From Mycolicibacterium crocinum (GTDB lineage Bacteria; Actinomycetota; Actinomycetes; Mycobacteriales; Mycobacteriaceae): a stretch of 64,000 bases of DNA. The first letter of the stretch is position 1; every line of letters begins with the position of its first letter. Position numbers and translations under genes: made by a program. Where the stretch lies: assembly GCF_022370635.2 (NCBI RefSeq), contig NZ_CP092362.2, positions 3,224,001-3,288,000 of the forward strand, given 5' to 3'. The notes under the pieces were generated by a model. The model made no database searches, was not told where the DNA came from, and saw only the letters and a program-made list of their open reading frames with translations. Positions 9,368-17,686 of the stretch are shown here, in pieces.

Positions 9368-10366
9368 GTATCACTCTCTCCGTCTTGGATCTGCTGCCAA
9401 CCCAGCACACTCTCTCAAAGTCGTGAGGGTCGAGCAGCGCCTCATGCGCGTGGTGTGGCGTCTTCATCTCCACTACGTCCTTTAAGGTCGCATCCGCTCG
9501 GGTTAGCTTCCCCTCGGCCACATCGCAATTGCACTAGCGTGGCAATTGCACTAGCGCCATTCTGGGCGTTACCGGTGTGAACTCTGCGAGCCCGACATTG
9601 GTAGGAGCTGTGTATGGCGATCAGCAAGTCAGAAGGGGGATGTTGCCCCCGATTCCTAGCGGCGGCGCATCTTCCTTTGGCACGTCGGCTAGACGTTCGC
9701 GCTGGCACGCCCGCTCTCAGCTGATCAAGCATCGTTATATTGGTGGATCTTAACTCGGATGTGTCCGAGCGCCATTGCCGTTGAGAGCATTGTGTCGTGC
9801 TGCGATCTCGTCGCGTTGTCGAACTCGTGCGCGACAGTGCAAAGCGCAGCGGATCTCGACTAGGCCACCGCGATCGAACGACTGTCGGCCGATCACCTCG
9901 TTTTTGTCAGGTGAATGAGTTGCAGGCCAGGCAATTAGGGGGTCCGGTCCAGACGTGAGCGTGTGGGCGCCGCTTGTCGGTGGGGAGACTGACGCGACAT
10001 TCGTATTCGGCCGGACTTTCCCGGCGGGGCTGGCGGCTTCGGCAGGTGGCTACCGCGCCGGTTAGGCGAGACATCGAGATCACGCCTCGGATAAGCGATG
10101 TCGGGCCGACGGCGAGATCATTGCCGGTCTTAGCCGCGAGCGCGGTGAGCGCGCGTCGGAGTCGCCGAGTCAGTCGAAACGGTGCGATTAATCTGGCAAT
10201 CACGGCTCGGCTGGACGTATGGCCAGCATCATCTGTCGCACTATCGATTTGCTGTGCGTGGGATGTGTCTATTGCCTTTTCGGTTTAGGGCCGGCGCCCA
10301 CGGTCAATGAGCTCGGCCGTGCCCGCAGTGTCCTTTCCGCGGGCGGGTTGGGGAGAAGGAACGACT
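9368..10366. other. Non-coding or unassigned stretch of about 1 kb
   Basis: No reading frame here has recognisable family features; the open frames present look like by-products of high GC. The left part must hold the promoter of the GT39 gene starting at 9367, and it contains a 17 bp tandem repeat (9525-9556). The last 20 bases hold the ribosome site (gagaagga) of the secreted-protein gene at 10367. Confidence 0.6.
9525..9556. promoter_or_regulatory. Two-copy 17 bp direct repeat upstream of GT39, possible operator
   Basis: The 15-mer gcaattgcactagcg occurs at 9525-9539 and again at 9542-9556, a period of 17 bp. It begins about 158 bp upstream of the GT39 start at 9367. Direct repeats of about this spacing can bind regulators as head-to-tail dimers; binding by the nearby OmpR-type regulator is only a guess. 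Confidence 0.45.
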
Positions 10367-11242
10367 ATGACCGCCAAACGTATGGCCGGTACCGCGGCAG
10401 CCGCTGCGGGGATCGGTATTTCAGCGCTGTTGACGGCTGGGCCGGCCGCCGCACTGCCACTGGCTCCGCCTTCGTGCGATCAGGCCAATCAAGCCAACTG
10501 CCAGTCCGGACCCGGGGCTGGCGGCAACGGAGGGGGCACCGCGCCGCAGGCCCCGAGTAATACGCCACAAAGCCCCCGCGGCGGAGCGCCACAGACCAGC
10601 ACACCGCAGGCCCCCGAAAGCAACGGTCCGCAGCAACCGCGAAATAATGGCCAGCAGAACAACGAGCCGCAGACTCAGCCGAACAACGGCCAGCAGAACA
10701 ACGGGCGGGACGGCCAGCAGAACAACGGGCGGGACGGCCAGCAGAACAACGGGCGGGACGGCCAGCAGAACAACGGTCCGCAGGACCAGCAAGGCAATCC
10801 CCCGCAAGGTCCCGACGACAATGGTCCGCAGCGAAGCGGTTCCGATAATCAGCCCAACGCCCAGCCCTACACACCGGCTGGCCGGTATGACCGAGGCAAT
10901 GACCAGGTCGGCGGACCGCGTGACGCCCCGCACGGCTTCAGCACCCCGGGCAACGGGGCGCCACCATCTCCGCCCGAACGAGGGCCGGGATGGAACGACG
11001 GCCCGGCGCCGGGCGGCCCTCCGCCCAACTGGGACGGCCCGGCTCCCCAGGGCGGCTGGAACGGCGCCCCACCTGCCGGGGGCTGGAACCGTCAATACAG
11101 CGGGCCGCCGCGTGACATTGCGGCCGCCCGCGTCGATTTCGGCCCCTTCAACTACGACGGCTATGTCGCGAACCCGGTATTCAACCCGCAGTTCGGTGGT
11201 TGGGGGTTCTGGTTCTTCGGGGTCTGGATCCCCCTGTTCTAA
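10367..11242 (+). CDS. Secreted Gln/Asn/Pro/Gly-rich protein
   Basis: 291 residues from ATG 10367, which has a good ribosome site (gagaagga); an in-frame ATG at 10307 would add 20 residues ahead of the signal peptide and is less likely. The N-terminus is a signal peptide (RMAGTAAAAAGIGISALL... ending ALPLAPP). The middle is low complexity, with QQNNGRDG repeats and then Pro/Gly/Trp-rich sequence. The last 45 residues are different: VDFGPFNYDGYVANPVFNP followed by an aromatic tail WGFWFFGVWIPLF. Similar aromatic tails occur in mycobacterial exported proteins of unknown function. I assign no activity. It lies 98 bp before the LpqH-like gene on the same strand. Confidence 0.85.
   Translation: MTAKRMAGTAAAAAGIGISALLTAGPAAALPLAPPSCDQANQANCQSGPGAGGNGGGTAPQAPSNTPQSPRGGAPQTSTPQAPESNGPQQPRNNGQQNNEPQTQPNNGQQNNGRDGQQNNGRDGQQNNGRDGQQNNGPQDQQGNPPQGPDDNGPQRSGSDNQPNAQPYTPAGRYDRGNDQVGGPRDAPHGFSTPGNGAPPSPPERGPGWNDGPAPGGPPPNWDGPAPQGGWNGAPPAGGWNRQYSGPPRDIAAARVDFGPFNYDGYVANPVFNPQFGGWGFWFFGVWIPLF
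10688..10778 (+). repeat. 24 bp tandem repeat encoding GQQNNGRD
   Basis: Three near-identical 24 bp units begin at 10688, 10712 and 10736, and a fourth at 10760 diverges at its end. Each encodes Gly-Gln-Gln-Asn-Asn-Gly-Arg-Asp. A related GQQNN block lies just upstream. Near-identity at DNA level suggests recent expansion. Confidence 0.9.
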
Positions 11243-11340
11243 CCCTTCAGCTCGCGGGCCGGTACCGGCGGCGCGCGCCAGGGCGTCGGTACCGGGCCGC
11301 AAGCTTTTCCCTCACGACCTACTGCTGTAAAGGAGATCCC

Positions 11341-11808
11341 ATGTTCATGCGCGTTCCGACGACCGGTGTGACAGCTGTCGCCATCGCCGTCTGTGCCGTC
11401 GCGGGTTGCTCGAGCAACGACTCGGATAAGTCCTCGTCGTCATCGGCGTCGGGTTCGGCTGCGGCGTCGGCCGGCACCACGGTCCTGGTGGACGGACAGA
11501 AACAAGATGTGACAGGGACTGTCGTGTGCACCGCCGCCGATGCCAACACCAATGTGACGATCGGTGACTCCACCGCCGGCGTGGGTGCGGTGTTGAGCAA
11601 TGACTCACCGCCGGCTGTTCATTCGGTGGGCCTGGGCAGCGTCAGTGGCGTGATGCTCGGCTATGCCGATGGGGCCGGCGGGCAGGGCGCCGCCTCAGCG
11701 AGCAAAACGGGCAATTCGTACAAAATCACCGGAACCGCAGTCGGTTTCGACGCATCCACTCAGCAACAGTTGACCAAGCCGTTCGAGCTGGACTTCACCT
11801 GTCCGTGA
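11341..11808 (+). CDS. LpqH-like (19 kDa antigen family) lipoprotein
   Basis: 155 residues. The signal peptide ends in a lipobox (CAVAGC, Cys near residue 21), predicting lipidation and anchoring on the outer face of the membrane. A Ser-rich linker (about 22-47) and the LpqH-type domain follow: VLVDGQKQDVTGTVVCTAA, LGSVSGVMLGYADG, and a C-terminal FELDFTCP. The two Cys of the mature domain could pair, as in LpqH. A strong ribosome site (aaaggagat) precedes ATG 11341; ATG 11347 is a second candidate. The family comprises immunodominant surface lipoproteins of uncertain biochemical role. The gene may be co-transcribed with the secreted protein upstream. Confidence 0.9.
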   Translation: MFMRVPTTGVTAVAIAVCAVAGCSSNDSDKSSSSSASGSAAASAGTTVLVDGQKQDVTGTVVCTAADANTNVTIGDSTAGVGAVLSNDSPPAVHSVGLGSVSGVMLGYADGAGGQGAASASKTGNSYKITGTAVGFDASTQQQLTKPFELDFTCP

Positions 11809-11866
11809 CGTGCGTATCGCCCTCATCGCCAGCCTGACCGCGTGGTCACGTGCGTGTTGAACGGCG

Positions 11867-11938
11867 AACGCCGCTACACCTGAAGAGATCTTCGCCTGGT
11901 TTGCCGATCCGGTGACGCTGGCGCGCGCCGCGCGCTAG
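11867..11938 (+). pseudogene. Short SRPBCC-like remnant
   Basis: One frame reads NAATPEEIFAWFADPVTLARAAR then stop, resembling the start of SRPBCC/START-like proteins (ATPEEIFAWFADP). No start codon or continuation is present, so this is at most a decayed fragment. Confidence 0.35.
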
Positions 11939-12386
11939 ACGACGACGTTGTCGCGCAGAAGGTCATCGACACGCAGAGCGGGCGCGATACGGCCATAGCC
12001 GATGACCGGATCGATCTCGACATTCAAATGCCAGATACGTCGCTCCTGATAGGTCGAAGGGGATGCCCGCGTGCGCAGCCGAGTCGATAGAGAACTGCAA
12101 CCTACTCGACAAGATTTCGGTCCTAAAGTGCTCCTTGTCTCGCTGCGCCCGTATCAGTGCCCGGTGCATCGCGTCGGCAGTCGTTAGCTTCTACGACAGC
12201 GGAGTGAACAACTCGGCAGGGTCCATATCAGCCAGCCTCGGCTCCATCGTGGCTCCCTCTCCCGGCGCATTGCGTGATCCGTCGAGAAGCGAGGTCGACC
12301 TATGCGAGGTCGGACACCCCGACGCAACGGAAGTGCTCGTGCCCGACCTGTATGCGACGCGGCCGTCAGTCAGTCTTCGCGTGCGC

Positions 12387-12490
12387 CTTTACGGAAATGA
12401 CAACTCCATTGAGACGACTCCGACCGCGATCGTCTCAGTCGACTTGGCATTTTGCCTGATGGCGGGTGACAACAAGACTGAGGCCGGATA
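12387..12490. repeat. Inverted-repeat element, copy A
   Basis: The forward arm acggaaatgacaactcca... (12391-12415, ending gagac) faces a reverse arm (12432-12456, starting gtctcag) across 16 bp. A third partial arm (tgacaacaagactgagg, 12467-12483) is in the forward direction. The same three-part layout recurs in copies B (18253) and C (20521). It lies beyond the 3' end of the minus-strand Ddn-like gene. Confidence 0.75.
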
Positions 12491-12529
12491 GCTCTGTTCT
12501 AGCTATTTGTCTTCAGATCATCGGTGCTA

Positions 12530-12559
12530 TTGAGACGGTTCTGCCGGCTGCCGTCTCAA
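12530..12559. repeat. Perfect 9 bp hairpin, possibly a decayed element copy or terminator
   Basis: TTGAGACGG at 12530-12538 pairs perfectly with CCGTCTCAA at 12551-12559 over a 12-base loop. The core gagac/gtctc matches the inner ends of the arms of the inverted-repeat family, so it may be a shortened relative. It is about 90 bp past the stop of the minus-strand gene at 12648 and could act as a terminator, but there is no clear U tract. Confidence 0.5.
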
Positions 12560-12647
12560 ACAAAACGACGGGCAGCAGCAACGAGCCGCCAAGTACGTTG
12601 AGACCGCTACCGCGGTGGGGCGTTCTGCGGCTGGAAATCCCGTGTTT

Positions 12648-13043
12648 TCAACGCGATTCGCGGCGCTCAGTGAGGTCTAGGAAGTCCTCGACCCCTAAGA
12701 GGCCTAGCACCCGTCGTTCGAATGGCCTGGTCCCCGTGCGTGCCGGGTCACGAACGACTCGAGGCTCGGACAGCTCTAACTCGCGGCCTCTAGTCCGCAA
12801 GGTGCATGCCTGCGCTGCAACGACGTTTTTCACCCACTGGCTATCGGCGCCATAGGTGAGGGCGATGCGCACTCCGGTCGTCGTCACAAAGACGTTGACA
12901 GGCGTCTCATAGGTCCGCCCGGAACGTCGACCCTGATGGACTACGACTCCGAATCCCGGTGTCCACGGCGCAATACGTTTGGTGATCTTGTTTAGACCCA
13001 CCCGATTTAAGCGGGCCACTGCCTTCGGAATCGGCATTCGCAT
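12648..13043 (-). CDS. Deazaflavin (F420)-dependent nitroreductase, Ddn family
   Basis: 131 residues, typical for the Ddn/DUF385 family of small split-barrel proteins that bind coenzyme F420. Visible features: PGFGVVVHQGRRSGRTYETPVNVF (positions about 29-52, the family core), ALTYGADSQWVKNVVA and a C-terminal RRVLGLLGVEDFLDL. In mycobacteria such enzymes reduce quinones, nitro compounds or other electrophiles; the substrate here cannot be told. The start ATG at 13043 gives the usual short basic N-terminus. It lies next to the left end of the nested IS21 elements and past two inverted repeats. Confidence 0.88.
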   Translation of the reverse strand: MRMPIPKAVARLNRVGLNKITKRIAPWTPGFGVVVHQGRRSGRTYETPVNVFVTTTGVRIALTYGADSQWVKNVVAAQACTLRTRGRELELSEPRVVRDPARTGTRPFERRVLGLLGVEDFLDLTERRESR

Positions 13044-13287
13044 TCCCTCTCGACTGTGAACGTGTTGACATCAACTTTTATCCGGTGGACGTGGCCATGG
13101 CCCCTCCGTAGACGATGTTCACCATGTGACTATTTTGCCGCTAGGGCAACTCGAGTGATCCCAGGTTTCGCTTGTGCTCGCCCGGCTTGTTTCACGAGCG
13201 TTAGTGGTTTCCGCGTGTCGACGGCGGCTGAAATTTGACCCCCTGGCGGCAAGTGAAAATTGACCCCTGCCGGTGGTTGGTTGGTGA

Positions 13288-14094
13288 TTATTCCTCAGTG
13301 GTGGTGGCCGCGGCAGGTGTGCGGCCGAGGTCGCGGTCTTTGAGTCGGTAGCTGTCTCCTTTCAGCATGATGACTTCGGCGTGGTGGACGAGGCGGTCGA
13401 TCATGGCGGCGGCCACGACGTCATCGCCGAACACCTCGCCCCAGCGGCCGAAGGCCTTGTTGGAGGTGACGATCAGGCTGGCGCGTTCGTAGCGGGCGGA
13501 GACCAGTTGGAAGAACAGGTTGGCGGCCTCGGGTTCGAACGGGATGTATCCGACCTCGTCGATGACGATGAGCGGATAGCGCCCGAGTCGGGTCAGTTCG
13601 GTGTGGATGCGTCCGGCTTGGTGGGCTTCGGCCAGTCGTGCGACCCATTCGGCGGCGGTGGCGAACAGGACGCGGTGGCCGGCCTGACACGCCCGCATCG
13701 CCAGCCCGATTGCCAGGTGCGTTTTGCCGGTCCCGGGCGGGCCGAGGAAGACGACGTTGTCGCGGGCGGTGACGAAATCCAGGGTTCCGAGGTGGGCGAT
13801 GGTGTCGCGTTTGAGTCCGCGGGCGTGATCGAAATCGAACTCTTCCAACGATTTCCGTGCAGGGAATCGGGCAGCCCGGATGCGTCCTTCACCGCCGTGG
13901 GACTCTCGTGCCGAGACTTCGCGTTGCAGACAAGCCGCCAGGTACTCCTCATGGGTCCAGTTCTCCGCTCGTGCACGCTCGGCCAACCGGGCGATCGAAT
14001 CCCGCAGTGTCGGCGCCTTCAATGCACGGGTCAGATAGGCCAACTCGGCGGTCACGTCACGGCCAGCGGTAGCGGTGGTCTTGGCAGCGGCCAT
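13288..14094 (-). CDS. istB: IS21-family helper ATPase IstB (outer element)
   Basis: 268 residues, normal for IstB, an AAA+ ATPase that organises target DNA and activates the IstA transposase. Walker A is GPPGTGKT (about residues 117-124) and Walker B is LIVIDEVGY (about 177-185); RASLIVTSNKAF follows as the sensor-1 region. The start ATG overlaps the istA stop (ATGA, 14092-14095), the usual translational coupling. The gene is intact although its istA is interrupted. Confidence 0.95.
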   Translation of the reverse strand: MAAAKTTATAGRDVTAELAYLTRALKAPTLRDSIARLAERARAENWTHEEYLAACLQREVSARESHGGEGRIRAARFPARKSLEEFDFDHARGLKRDTIAHLGTLDFVTARDNVVFLGPPGTGKTHLAIGLAMRACQAGHRVLFATAAEWVARLAEAHQAGRIHTELTRLGRYPLIVIDEVGYIPFEPEAANLFFQLVSARYERASLIVTSNKAFGRWGEVFGDDVVAAAMIDRLVHHAEVIMLKGDSYRLKDRDLGRTPAAATTTEE

Positions 14095-15180
14095 CAGGCG
14101 GCACCGCCGTCGATATCCACCCCGAACGCGACGTCATAGGACGAGAGGTCCCGCACCGCCACTTCGGACTCCAACGGTGGTGGTGGGATCTGTATCCTAC
14201 TGCGTCGCAACACCTTCGCCGCTTCAACGTGTATCGGGTCGGAGATCGTCTGATGCATTGCCCAGATCCGCTCGTGTTCTGCGACGGTCTGCCCGTCGCA
14301 GAACCCCTGCACCCGATCGAGATCGGCACGCACCAGCACCCGCCGGCCGACCGCGGCAGGATGCACCGAGTAGTCGTTGCCATCCATGCGGATGTAGTGA
14401 TCCCGCGGCAACCGCAGCGACGAACTCCAGCCAACCGCTGGCGCTACGGGCGGCAGCGCAAGCATCGCTGCCCGATCCGCGCCGATGCGATCGGTCGGAG
14501 CGCAGCCCAGGGCGCGGCGAGTGCGGGTGTTGGCCAGGGCCAGCCAGTCGGCCAGCTGGGTGTTGAAGTCCGCCGGCGAGACGAACGTTCGCCCCGGCAG
14601 GAACGAGCGCTCCAGATAGTCGTGGGAGCGTTCGATGAGGCCCTTGGCTTCCGGATCGGCCGGCCGGCAGACGATGACCTTGCTGGCCAACACACCTCGA
14701 AAGGCCTGACACTCCTTGGTCAGTTCTATCCGTCCGCCGCGCCAGCGTCCGATCGCACCTTCACCGTCCCAGACCAAGGCTCGTGGCACCGCGCCGAGCC
14801 GGCTGATCAGTTCCCACCACCCGGCGAACAAATCCTCGGCACGACGACTGGGTAGCAGCATGGCCAGCAGCCAGCGGGAGTAGGCGCTGATCATCGTCAG
14901 CACCGGCAGCCGGTTCGCGGTGCGGGTCTGGCCGAAGCCGACCGGGATCGCGACGTCGGGGAACCACAGATCGCACTGGGCGATCTCCCCGGCCACATAC
15001 GCCGTGCGTGAGGCCGGGTCCGGCGGCAAATACACCGGCCGCAGCTCGGCCACCCGGGCCGACAAGACACGGATCGAGCGCTCCCAGCCGATCCGCTCGG
15101 CGATCACCGTCGCCGGCATCGTCGGATAGACCTGCAGCAGTTCCCGAATCCGCGGTTCGACCTCGTCGACGATCGAATGT

Positions 15181-15294
15181 CGACGGACATGAAAAACTGC
15201 CCGTAGGCGGACATGAAAGTGCCCATCCGCGGCCAATAAGAACTGCCCACTGGCGGACACGAATGTGCCCGCTGGCGGCCATGAATCTGCCCAG
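15181..15294. repeat. Left subterminal repeats of inner IS21 (about five copies)
   Basis: A unit of about 22-24 bp resembling GGCGGACATGAA-N-TGCCC is repeated about five times in the same orientation. About four related copies in inverted orientation are at the right end (17716-17811). IS21 ends typically hold several transposase-binding repeats; this number is on the high side. Confidence 0.8.
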
Positions 15295-15395
15295 ACCCTT
15301 GTGATGCCGCCCGGCGCGTCAGCGCCGGGGCGGCCTCTCCTGCGGTTTCGATGTCGATGCCTAGTCGAACTCGAACACCACAGGAGAGACCTACC

Positions 15396-16913
15396 TTGAA
15401 GTCTGACGGAGAACTTATGGACATACTCAATGCTTACGACCTGACCGGCAGCTACCGCGCTGCCGCTGAACTGTGCGGCTGCTCGCACCACACCGTGAAA
15501 AACGCTGTCGACAACCGCAATGCCGGTCTGCCACCGGCGACCCGGCGAGCCCGGATGATCGACGACTGGCGCGGCCTGCTCGAGACGTGGGTCGCCGACT
15601 CGAAAGGCAAGATCCGCGGCGACAAAGCCCACGACAAGCTGGTCGCACTCGGCTACACGGGTACCGACCGCACCACCCGCCGAGCCCTGGCGGAGGTGAA
15701 AGCGCAATGGCGCGTGGGCAATACCCGGGTGCACCGACCGTGGATCACCGAACCCGGATTGTGGCTGCAGTACGACTTCGCCGACGGCCCCGTGGTCGCT
15801 GGCCGCAAGATCGTGCTGCTGGTGGCCTGGCTGGCCTGGAGCCGCTACCGCATCGTCCTCGCCCTGCGCGACCGCACCGTACCGAGTGTGTTCGCCGGCC
15901 TGGACCGCATCTTCCGCCACCTCGGCGGTGCCCCGACCTACCTGCTGACCGACAACGAGAAAACCGTCACAGTCGGGCACATCGCCGGCGTGCCGGTCCG
16001 CAACCGCGCCGCGGTCACCTTCGGCCGGTATTACGGCATCTCGGTGCTGACCTGTGAACCCGCGGATCCGGCGTCCAAGGGAGGGGTGGAAAACGCCGTG
16101 AAATTGGCCAAAGCCGACATCGTGCCCACCGAGACGAACCTGCTACCGCAGTACGACTCGTTCGCCGACGTCGAAGCCGCGTGCGCGGGGTTCACCACCG
16201 AGATCAACGCCCGGACCCACCGCGCCACGGGTCGGCGCCCGGTGGAGATGCTCACCGCTGAGCGTCCCGCCCTGCACGCGATCCCGGACCTGCCGCACAC
16301 CGCCGCCCTCGGTGTCACCCGCCGGGTCCCCGACAACACCCCGATGGTCACCTTCGAACACTGCCAATACTCTGTTCCAGCAATACTTCTGGGGCAGACG
16401 GTGTGGATCCGCCACCACGACGGCACCGATGAGGTCATCTGCTGCGCCCTTGATGACGGCGGCCCGGTCGAGGTGGCCCGGCACCGCCGCGCCACCCCGG
16501 GCAGCCCCGCGATCGATGACGCGCATTTCCCCGGGCACCATGACAAGATCCCCGGTGACTACACGGTGCGGGCCCGCACCGTCAGTGAGCAGACGTTCCT
16601 GGCACTCGGGCCGGGTGCAGCGGTGTGGCTCAAAGAAGCCGCCGCCGTGGGCACCGAACGCATCTTGCAGAAGATGGCGCACGCCGTCGAGCTGGCGGCG
16701 TTGGCCGGCCGCGCCGATGTCGACTGGGCGCTCGGGCATGCGGCCGTGCACGGTCGGTTCGCCACCGGCGACCTCGACTCCATCCTCGCCGCCAAAGGGT
16801 TGGATCTGACTCGCCGCGGCGCCGATGAGCACACCTCGCTGGCGCAAGGCACCAGTGGGTGGAACCTGTTCGGCCGCACCGTCATCGACACCGACGAGGC
16901 AGGCATCCGATGA
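15396..16913 (+). CDS. istA: IS21-family transposase IstA (inner element)
   Basis: Transposase of about 505 residues. It has an N-terminal helix-turn-helix (GSYRAAAELCGCSHHTVKNAV) and a DDE integrase core: LWLQYDFADGPVV (first Asp), YLLTDNEKTVT (second Asp) and PADPASKGGVENAVKLAK (Glu). The start is most likely TTG 15396, preceded by aggaga; ATG 15417 and 15351 are in frame but lack as good a site. Its stop overlaps the istB start (ATGA at 16910-16913). Intact and probably active. Confidence 0.93.
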   Translation: MKSDGELMDILNAYDLTGSYRAAAELCGCSHHTVKNAVDNRNAGLPPATRRARMIDDWRGLLETWVADSKGKIRGDKAHDKLVALGYTGTDRTTRRALAEVKAQWRVGNTRVHRPWITEPGLWLQYDFADGPVVAGRKIVLLVAWLAWSRYRIVLALRDRTVPSVFAGLDRIFRHLGGAPTYLLTDNEKTVTVGHIAGVPVRNRAAVTFGRYYGISVLTCEPADPASKGGVENAVKLAKADIVPTETNLLPQYDSFADVEAACAGFTTEINARTHRATGRRPVEMLTAERPALHAIPDLPHTAALGVTRRVPDNTPMVTFEHCQYSVPAILLGQTVWIRHHDGTDEVICCALDDGGPVEVARHRRATPGSPAIDDAHFPGHHDKIPGDYTVRARTVSEQTFLALGPGAAVWLKEAAAVGTERILQKMAHAVELAALAGRADVDWALGHAAVHGRFATGDLDSILAAKGLDLTRRGADEHTSLAQGTSGWNLFGRTVIDTDEAGIR

Positions 16914-17686
16914 CCACCGCCACACCTGCCACGTCCTTGCCCGCCGAGGTGGAATCGCTGATGCGGTCGCTGCGGTTGCCGCACGCCCGGGCGATCGCCG
17001 CCGACGTGCTGGCCACCGCCCGGGCCCAACGCTGGGACCCCACCGAAGTCATCAAAGCGTTGCTCACCGAGGAAGCGGCCGGGCGGGCCCGGTCCATGCT
17101 CGCGGCCCGCCGCAAAGCCGCCGGGTTCCCCACAGGCAAGACGTTCGACGTCTGGGACCCGGCCGCCTCATCGATCCCGCTACCCACCCAGCAGGCGCTG
17201 CAGACCCTGGAATGGGTGCACCGACGCGAGAACCTGGTGGTCTGCGGGCCCGCTGGCACCGGCAAGACATTCTTCCTCGAAGCGCTGGGACAGAAAGTGA
17301 TCGAAGCCGGGATGCCGGTGGCATGGTTCACCCTGGAGCATATCGGGGTCCTGGTGCGGGCCCACCGTGCCGACGATTCCCTGGGCAAAGCGGTGGCCAA
17401 GATCGTGCGCGCAGAGCTCGTCGTCATCGACGACGTGGGACTTCTCCCGGTCGGTGCCGATGCCGCTGAAGGGCTCTACCGCATCGTTGAAGCCGCCTAC
17501 GAGCGCCGCTCCGTGGCGATCTCGTCGAACCTACACCCCAGCGGCTTCGACGAACTGATGCCCAAGACCTTGGCCACCGCGACCGTCGACCGGCTGCTCC
17601 ATCACGCGCACCTATGCCAAACCAGCGGTGACTCCGTGCGCCTGGCCCAAGCCCTGCACGGGAAAGGAGTCAAGCCCCTGACCTGA
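16910..17686 (+). CDS. istB: IS21-family helper ATPase IstB (inner element)
   Basis: 258 residues from ATG 16910, coupled to istA by an ATGA overlap. Walker A is GPAGTGKT (about residues 110-117) and Walker B is LVVIDDVGLLP (about 170-180). ERRSVAISSNLHPSGFDEL gives the sensor region. It shows only general similarity to the outer element's IstB, so the two IS21 elements are different lineages. Confidence 0.94.
   Translation: MTTATPATSLPAEVESLMRSLRLPHARAIAADVLATARAQRWDPTEVIKALLTEEAAGRARSMLAARRKAAGFPTGKTFDVWDPAASSIPLPTQQALQTLEWVHRRENLVVCGPAGTGKTFFLEALGQKVIEAGMPVAWFTLEHIGVLVRAHRADDSLGKAVAKIVRAELVVIDDVGLLPVGADAAEGLYRIVEAAYERRSVAISSNLHPSGFDELMPKTLATATVDRLLHHAHLCQTSGDSVRLAQALHGKGVKPLT

Larger units (their letters stand above)
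11939..12647. other. Gene-poor stretch with inverted repeats
   Basis: About 700 bp without a convincing gene between the LpqH-like lipoprotein and the Ddn-like gene. Small open frames exist but show no family features, and one runs through inverted-repeat copy A. Apart from copy A (12387-12490) and a hairpin (12530-12559) I see nothing assignable. This looks like the left border of the accessory island. Confidence 0.55.

Noticed and set aside
10307..10366. Upstream extension of the secreted Gln/Asn-rich protein
   Set aside because: Would place 20 extra residues before the signal peptide; ATG 10367 has the ribosome site.
12063..12491. 142-residue plus-strand frame
   Set aside because: Passes through inverted-repeat copy A, has no ribosome site and no family features.
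14094..15980. Apparent 628-residue minus-strand protein
   Set aside because: Its first 270 or so residues are read through the inner IS21 element in the wrong strand; the true istA N-terminus is at 17812-17975.
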